Shown here piece after piece: positions 57,102-64,000 of a DNA stretch of 64,000 nt (its first letter is position 1; each line of letters starts with the position of its first letter). The notes beneath the pieces are model-generated. The model did no database searches. It was not told where the DNA came from and saw only the letters and a list, made by a program, of their open reading frames with translations. Position numbers and translations under genes: made by a program. Origin of the DNA: Hydractinia symbiolongicarpus. Taxonomy: Eukaryota; Cnidaria; Hydrozoa; Anthoathecata; Hydractiniidae. Location: positions 15,872,001 through 15,936,000 of the forward strand of contig NC_079878.1 of assembly GCF_029227915.1 (NCBI RefSeq), written 5' to 3'.

Positions 57102-57804
57102 ACTTATGATTGAACGTATGTATGTATTACTGTATATAATGTTGTGTTGTAATCTATATGCTTAGAAGACTGCAAAAAGAGTTCTGCATGGGACACGATA
57201 AACAAGAAATGCTGATGTATAAAAGCAAAGTAATAACATGATGAACAACGAAAAAGACATGAAGAGGCATAAGAAGCATCAGAAGGAATCAATCCGTAGT
57301 TTGGGTGGAAGATTATGTTGTGGTGCTTAAAGCTAGCTGGGGAGGCTAAGTATCAATTAAATTATGAAATTTGTATGGCAAAGAAGTGCCCTGCACTGGA
57401 TATGGCAGGCTGATCACTTGTCAACAGACATCCAACTGTTGCAGATGTTGCTGAAATTAATTTTGAAATTATTGTTCAGCACAATTTCTAATGATTTTTT
57501 CTTATCTATATAAAAGATTCTCCTCCTCGAAAAAGAAAATCGACGATTTCAAAGTTCGACGAGCCTACGAGTGGCCACGATTCCATCAACGTGAAGACAA
57601 AATGCAACAAGCAAGAAGTCCATGTCAAGCAACGACTAACTCGAACCCTACTACGTAGTAATAAATTACATGTAAAAAGGTTGACTTCTAACTAAACAAT
57701 GTGTTATATGAAGCAACAACGAAAAAGTGATAACTGAGAACGAATTCTCAAAATATACTTTGTTCCGACAAAACGTACAGAACCTTTCAAAAAGCAGGGG
57801 CGAG
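57102..57804. other. gypsy 3' untranslated region
   Basis: Non-coding, about 700 bp between integrase and 3' LTR, ending in the polypurine tract. No extra gene (no envelope-type frame) is present. Confidence 0.6.
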
Positions 57805-58101
57805 TGTGAGATATATTAGTTGTAAAACCTTGTTCCTCTTTCTTGTAGCTGGATACCATTTTGTTTTGGGTTAAGTCTACACCAGTTGAGTCTGGTACCC
57901 AGCTTTCCCCAGTTCCTATCAAGTGCATTTTAGTATACTGTGCCTAATTGAGCTCACATCAGGGAGGATAGGCCCAAGTAAGGAAACCTATAAGTAGAGG
58001 CACAGTAGGCAGTGCAGGCTGGTTGGTTGTAACAAAGAAATGTGTGCTGAGAAAGTATAGATGACAAGAAGTAGTCTTTTATTTGGACACACCCTCTAAC
58101 A
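57805..58101 (+). repeat. gypsy 3' LTR
   Basis: 297 bp, uninterrupted, TGTGAGATAT to CTCTAACA. Serves as the reference for the interrupted 5' LTR. Confidence 0.9.
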
Positions 58102-58774
58102 TAAACTTTTGTTTACGAACTGTATACAATGTTTCCACAATAATGATCTTTTTTTATTCAAGTTTATTCTTTGCTTATTGATTTTTTGACATTTAGGTTC
58201 AAAATTGTTGGTAAAGGGCAGTACGGATCATCATACTAAAAAAGAAAAAAATTTGTCTTCTTAACTGGTTGATTTTTACATTTTGTGTAAATTTTTTGTG
58301 GGAGAGGATGGTATGCAACTGAAATGACTGATTTTTGTAAATTTAAATTTGATGCTTTCCAAACTATGGCTATTTCATATTTTTGCATAAGCTTTTAAGG
58401 GAAAGACAATATTTAAAATGTGTAACTCTTGCAGGCCAACTTTTTGACATTTCAGAATAAAATACTGAAGGTTTTCAACATAATCACTTATAAGATGTAC
58501 ATATTTGGGACGCGTTATTTCTAACATTTTTATTATCCGTGTTGTGACTGTCAGTGTTGTAACTGTCGGTGTTCTTACTGTCGGTTTTGTGAGTATTGCT
58601 GTTCTTTTTTATTTTGTGTAAAATTTGTGTGGAGGATTTAATGAGATTTGTGTAAAATTTTAAGAACATTTTTTTTTCTATATCCACTGCTGGTGGCAGC
58701 AAAACATCTAAAGCAACCTATTTTTTCATTGGACTTTTTCCTAAGTGGATTTTTCCACGGGCCTTATTGACTAT

Positions 58775-61196
58775 TATGGAATAATTCGCTCCACCCCCTG
58801 AAAAATGTCAGAAAAATTGTAAGGTCAGAAAAAACCCACAATCCAGAAGTCCTAAGTCCGCTGTGAACAATGACAAGTTCGGGGTGTGTGTTTCTTACAT
58901 TGAAGCGGCTTTCTCAATTACCTGTGGCTATGACTTTAAAATTTTGCCCAACTTTGTTCCCAGGTTCTTGTGGCCCCTGAGCCGTTATTACGGAGTGGCC
59001 AACAATTCGTCGCTATCAACGTTATCAACAAGACAAAATGCCCTGGGAACGAGGTTGGATTTTGCCCTCCTTTCGCAACAATTCATGTCCAGGATTGAAG
59101 TAGCTTGGAAACAAGTTGAAAGTCTTATAATCAAGTTATAATAAAGAGATGGTGTTTATTAATATCAAAAAGTGTTAAAGGAGCCTTGGGGACGAGGTTG
59201 GCTGTTGTAAGTTTTGGTTTCAAACGGAAACTAACGAAAGTTTTAAATTTTACCGAATATAAAGGATTTCATAGAAATTTAAGATTGTTGTTTCGAAAAA
59301 TATCCAATATCTGTGGGAGGGAGGTACGAGACCTAAATATTTGGCAGACGCGTGTCGTAAAGATAATACGTAGAGCTTTTGCAGTGAGTAGGATAGCTTT
59401 ACAACATTGCAAGTTATTACAGAAAAACTGGTAGCGGGGGGATTAGGTGTAACAAAAAAATATTGTGCACCAGGTAACTATATTATCAACATTAAAAATT
59501 GCCTCAAGTTTCCAAACGCATCCAATAATGATAACTTCCACTAGCCTCTATCACTACTGTGAAATGACTTTTTTTTCCTTCTGAAAATATGTTAAAAATA
59601 TGTCATTTTTGCATACTTCTTTGTGTTTGATAAAAATATAAAAAACACGTTTTTTAAGGATGGCAGTTACTAAGAATATAATTCTGCAAAACAATTAAAA
59701 AATAAATGGTGGGTTTTGTGGAGCGAAGAGAACGAATTTATAGTTTCTACGGAGCAAGAAAATCACTTTTTAATGCCTCGTCCATATTGATACCTTACCA
59801 GTCAATATGATTGTTGAAAGGAAGTTGTCATAGTAACGCTCTGTTTACTTTCTTCAATCTTCATCCGCGTCACAACTAGACTAAAATAGACGATTTTGCG
59901 ATTAGCAATAAATCTTCTGTGCGCAAGGCATTCTGGGATTGGTTTGGTAATTCATGAAATCAAAAGCGCTCGAATGCTAAAATTTAGCCAGTGTAGGCTT
60001 TCTAAAATTTTTTATACGTCAAAATAGCAGTTTTCTTATTGTGAAATGGGTGGAAAAAATTTGTGTGCTGTGTATGGTTGTGTGCTGTGTAGGATTTGCT
60101 AAAAAAATACTCAAGTACTGAGGTTATTGCAAATTGTCACCTCGAATTTTCTTTAAATCTGTAAATAAATATGTAACAATAAGCTATAAAATGGCATGTC
60201 ATAGTTAAAAATTTTGACGTTCTGCATAAATTATGACGTCATTTTGGCGGTTAAGAAAAATATAACAGTTCTGTCACAAGTAAGCTAGCTGTATTTAAAA
60301 AATATATATTCTTTATTTTGCTTTATGTTGGTCAAGCTCGAGTCCATATTCCTTTACAGGTCAGAAATTATGACCATAGAAAATATCAACAATTTCTGCG
60401 GGGCCAACTTGACGGCATAATTTATGCAAAATAATTAAATTCAGAATTTTAAAACGCGAATATCTGAGTTTTTTTAAAATATTAAAAAAAATACTTTCTG
60501 AACAACTTCTTAAGCTGCAGCAACATCAATTTAACACCATTTATCACCTAGAATTCGCTTTGATATTTTCAATTATAATAAATTTCTATTTCTTTAGATC
60601 GCTTTAAAAATGCATGATGAGAACAACTGTTTGAATTGGAAACATGTGTTTAAAACGTTAATACCGCTAGAATTTCATCTCTGTATACAAGCGGGAAGTT
60701 ACGCAGCTTTGTCGTTCGTTCGGAGTTTGATCTGTTGCATGAGAAAATTTGAAGATCAAGAAAGTGTTGTTGTGTTCAGACCAACTGATGAAAAACCACC
60801 TTGTGCTAATCCCACGGTAACCGGTAACAATTGCAACAACAATAATCACGATGAAAACAATAATGTTTCTGTTACAATGACGGTACGATCTTATGCGCAT
60901 GACTGAAAATGGCTGCTCTTGTTCGCAGTGGATAACATAGTGAGATATTTAGTGAAAAAGAAGAGCAAGAAATGAATCAAGTTTACAAAGAATGCCAGTA
61001 CAGCTGAAGTTATCAAGTGGAAGAATGTAAAACAAAAAAACAAGACGAAAAGAAAAAATAAGAAACTTGATTATCAACTCTACATACGCAATTTACATTA
61101 ATCTCTAAAAATAAATATTCTTCTCAAATATACTTTAATGTGATATATTCCATTATTTGCGGTGCGTTTCCTTTGTCATATGCGTCGTTTTTCTTA
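58775..61196. other. non-coding AT-rich stretch
   Basis: No gene is supported. It contains GCCCTGGGAACGAGGTTG (59040-59057) and a related GGGGACGAGGTTGG at 59187-59200, parts of a dispersed repeat. Frames at 58863-59141, 59186-59434 and 60610-60906 lack recognisable motifs. The last begins MHDENNCLNWKHVFKTLI and could at most be a small unknown exon. Confidence 0.45.
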
Positions 61197-61197
61197 T

Positions 61198-62242
61198 ATC
61201 ATATGTGGTGCGTTTCTTCGATCAAACGCGGTGCGTTTCTTCCATTATATGCAAAATCAAGGGATGATACCTGAGGATGGACCTTGCGTGAAAACGAAGG
61301 TATGGTGTACATTGTCTGTAATTGAAAATTAAAGATGTGCTTCGCTCTACGACGAAAATTTCCATTCATACCCCGGTATATAATCGGGCTTATTCCTGCA
61401 TTAGACTGATATTAACACAATTGCAGTAAACGTAGTATACGTGAAATCGTTATGGAGCATACGGAATAAGTAAAGTACGGTAACCATGACAACGCAAAAT
61501 AAATATTTAAAACCAGTAGCATTTTGACTGATTTTTGTTTGGTGGCTGGGACAGGCCCTCGGCCGAGTTTACGAAGCCGCTCTCTCGCAGGTGCTATTTT
61601 ACTTAGTGGTAGTATTTCGTTATCTTCGCGTTGATAGATCGTCCAAAATATCTTTATATTCAGTACCGAAATACACAACAATGAAGAGACGATGAAAACT
61701 AAAAAATAAATACATAAATACGTCCTCCATGCTAAACAGGTTTTATTCTTAGAACAAAATAATCCAAAGAAATTTTCCCTATCCTTGACAAAGTGAAACA
61801 AAGGGCAACTGAAAGCCAGTGCTAGAAGCCACCCTATTGTTAAAATCTTTATCGTATATTCTCGTGTCATATGAACAGCCAATGGATAAACTATAACATA
61901 ATAACGGTCTAATGCCATGTAAGCCAACGGGATAGCAGACATCCCATAATTCGAAAAGTTTGAAAAATAGTACGAAATGATTAAATTCCATCTGCTGACT
62001 TTCCAATAAATGTAAACAGAGCTGGATACTCCAGTTAGAACTAAATGCGCCATAGCTAGATGTCCAACTAATATATTGGTGGACCACAAAAGGCGTCGGC
62101 TTTTGTGCACCACAAGTAGTGTTAATATGTTACCAAAAACTGCAAAGCAGATTAAAATCGAAAAAATGGACAGCTCCAAAGTTTGATCACCGTACGTCGT
62201 TTTTAACCATTCTTTTCCATAACTGAGATTATTCATATCCAT
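61198..62242 (-). pseudogene. class A (rhodopsin-like) G protein-coupled receptor with TM7 stop
   Basis: From ATG 62242. The N-terminus has an N-glycosylation site (NLS). TM1 contains GNILTLLVV (N1.50). TM2 has LVGHLAMAHLVL, with His where Asp2.50 is usual. At the end of TM3 ALDRYYVIVYPL is a classical DRY box. TM4 is IGWLLALAFSCPL, TM5 YLCIYFLVFIVSSLLCI, and TM6 ALSWLPYFTYS (the WLP motif). TAA at 61412-61414 ends the open frame in TM7. The same frame then reads AGISPIIYRGMNGNFRRRAK, an NPxxY-like and helix-8 end, to a stop at about 61198. Single coding exon, common for cnidarian receptors. Ligand unknown. It could be a pseudogene, a sequencing error or a truncated receptor. Confidence 0.85.
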
Positions 62243-62394
62243 ACATGGTCGAATTTATTTTGTAGAGTAACCTATTAAAAAATGCGCATTTGTATAAAAT
62301 AAGTTTTAAAAAGGTGAAAATACAAAAAATATATTGTGAACAAAAAGCTAGTCGCAAATACTAATACTGCGTAAAAAAAATGGTAAAAATTGCA

Positions 62395-62592
62395 ATTATC
62401 GATAAGGCCCGTGGAAAAATCCACTTAGGCAAAAGGCCAATGAAAAAATAGGTTGCTTTAGATATTTTGCTGACGCCAGCAGTGCATACACAAGAAAAAT
62501 GTTCTGAAAATTTTACACCAAATATCAAATGTCAAATCGCATTAAATCCTCCACACAAATCTTACACAAAATAATAAAGAACAGCATGCAAG
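62395..62592 (-). mobile_element. Helitron 3' end fragment, reversed
   Basis: The reverse complement of the family 3' end: the hairpin GTGGAAAAATCCAC at 62409-62422, then CTTAGGCAAAAGGCCAATGAA and upstream Helitron words shared with 58620-58740. The CTRR end itself is mutated (GATAA). It faces opposite to the copies at 41-59 kb. Confidence 0.75.
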
Positions 62593-62904
62593 GTGCAAAA
62601 TCTAGGAATTATACTCAATCCTGGAAACAGGGATGTTGTTATCTATCCGCGTGGAGGTGATTTACAGAATATTTCCACAATGTCTGCAAACTTAGAGCCA
62701 ATGGTGTATCCTCTTTTTTTTCCAAGGGGTGAACCAGGTTGGCATAATAGGATACCTCATGTTGCTGTACGTGCAACCCGTACTCGCAACACTACTACAA
62801 TGTTGCAGTATTATACTTACCGTTTAACTGCTCGGGAATATATCAGCCCGATTCATTATGGTAAATTGATATTGTTAAAAAGATTAGGAAAAATATTGTG
62901 TTGA
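62593..62904 (+). pseudogene. Helitron replication-initiator (Helitron_like_N) fragment
   Basis: GNRDVVIYPRGGDLQNIST, NLEPMVYPLFFPRGEPGWHN, then MLQYYTYRLTARE match the conserved entry of the Helitron Rep-helicase protein (DIV-Y-R-GG-L...YPLLFP-GE-GWH...Q-Y-YR). The Rep catalytic HUH motif and the helicase are absent. It lies beside, but on the other strand from, the reversed Helitron end. Confidence 0.75.
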
Positions 62905-64000
62905 GCAAAAGCAAACATTAGTCAGTCAACAATATACCAAAATATGAGCTAAGTAAGCTTATGACGGAAGATTACAACTTGAAATCTCTCTGAACATGTG
63001 CCTCGACTTTTAGGCGATTAGTATATGGACAACATGAGAATATAGAGCTACATTCCTACACGAAATATTTGCATCAGTTTAAGCTTACGCATTCTGAATA
63101 TTAAATGTTTTTGGCAATAACATGTATATTCACATCAGAGGTCAGTTTTCTTTCGTAACGCCAATATAAATTACACAATAATCAGTAGAGATTTTAATCA
63201 CAAAAGAAAAGTGAAGAAGTTCTAGTTGCTAAAATAAGTTTGGCAAAAATTCCTTCCCTAAGGTATATTACTTTGACACAGTAAATAAAAACATGTTCGG
63301 ATATGATAACGTATATTTCTTAACACATGTATATTTGAGTTTCATAACATCGCGCCTTCTCTAAACACTGCTTTAGTTAGTTTGTGCTCATTACATTCTT
63401 TTTTTTAAAGTACGCGGTTCATTAATATCAACCGCTTAATGAAGAAACTAATCTATATTTAATACCATTATTTGATTTGTAAAAATAATATAATAATAAT
63501 AATAATAATGGTATATTTCGGGCATATCCATATATTACAATGGCTCTTCATCCCTAAAATACTTAACAAACTGCTGGGATGCTAACCTATTTCATAACTA
63601 CCTTCAGCGCTCAGAACGAAAATTCCATAAAATGTCTAACTAATGAAACAATTTAATTAAGGTAAAAATAAATAGCTATTAAATAAAAATACATAAATAA
63701 TTAAATAAATAAATATTATATATATTTTAATGAATGTGTATGGTGCATTTAATGTATTTTGCATTGACGTGTGTATGCTTTTGATTGTTGTTATTTTTTT
63801 GTATTTTTTTAGATTTTAGCTTAGATTTATTTTGTATTGGCATATTTTTTTTCTGTATTATTATGACTATTAAACATAGTACGCACCTGGTTTCCTATTT
63901 GGAGATTTTAATAGTTCAATTTCAGTAACATCCATTTTTGTTATATATATTGTCTGAAAAATAAATTTGTCAAAGTAAAAATAAACCAAAAGTCCAAACG
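62905..64000. other. non-coding AT-rich end of window
   Basis: No gene is supported. A short (TAA)n run lies at 63488-63509 and low-complexity A/T sequence at 63660-63880. Confidence 0.5.

Noticed and set aside
60610-60906. Host gene exon
   Set aside because: No motif, an Asn-rich end, no splice context that I could support; left as low-grade possibility.

Overview
The window reads as eukaryotic, repeat-rich, AT-rich genomic DNA of an animal, most likely a cnidarian and probably a medusozoan/hydrozoan. The evidence is the mix of element families (PIF/Harbinger, Polinton, Helitron, CR1/jockey-like and other LINEs, copia, Ty3/gypsy, a tRNA-derived SINE), spliced genes with GT/AG introns, and one class A GPCR. 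The species call is an inference from family resemblance, not from a search. Nothing indicates a prokaryotic host. Almost every coding stretch belongs to a mobile element. The only probable host gene is the GPCR at 61.2-62.2 kb (minus strand), and it carries an in-frame stop in TM7.

Region 1 (0-2.4 kb): remnants of one LINE (endonuclease end, then reverse transcriptase tail). Region 2 (2.45-16.33 kb): a four-level nest. An outer PIF/Harbinger element (TAA target duplication) holds an inner PIF/Harbinger element with a DDE transposase and a convergent MADF-BESS partner gene. The partner gene is split by a tRNA-SINE (CAGAG target duplication). The SINE's long GATA tail is split in turn by an 8.6 kb element carrying a four-exon tyrosine recombinase gene and arrays of a GGGGAGATTNGTTACG box. 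This last element is the best candidate in the window for something undescribed.

Region 3 (18.4-25.3 kb): a copia-like retrotransposon interrupted in its integrase by a 1.57 kb-arm inverted repeat. The arms carry an endonuclease fragment and a zinc-finger protein resembling retrotransposon C-termini. Protease-like and LINE fragments follow.

Region 4 (25.46-41.74 kb): a decayed Polinton/Maverick with 181 bp terminal inverted repeats. It has protein-primed-type PolB, packaging ATPase, KilA/BRO-like protein, retroviral-type integrase, major and minor capsid candidates, zinc-ribbon and membrane proteins, and SAP-like genes starting inside both TIRs. Its PolB is broken by two LINE insertions and most genes have frameshifts or stops.

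Region 5 (41.74-58.77 kb): a head-to-tail chain of Helitrons, in which each CTAG 3' end abuts the TCTATA-type 5' end of the next copy. The last two copies are swollen by insertions: a 1.28 kb TIR element, and a Ty3/gypsy element with TAAA target duplication that itself contains a LINE and a SINE. Region 6 (58.8-64 kb): AT-rich DNA, the GPCR, a reversed Helitron end and a Helitron replication-initiator fragment. No ribosomal RNA, functional tRNA or CRISPR array was seen.
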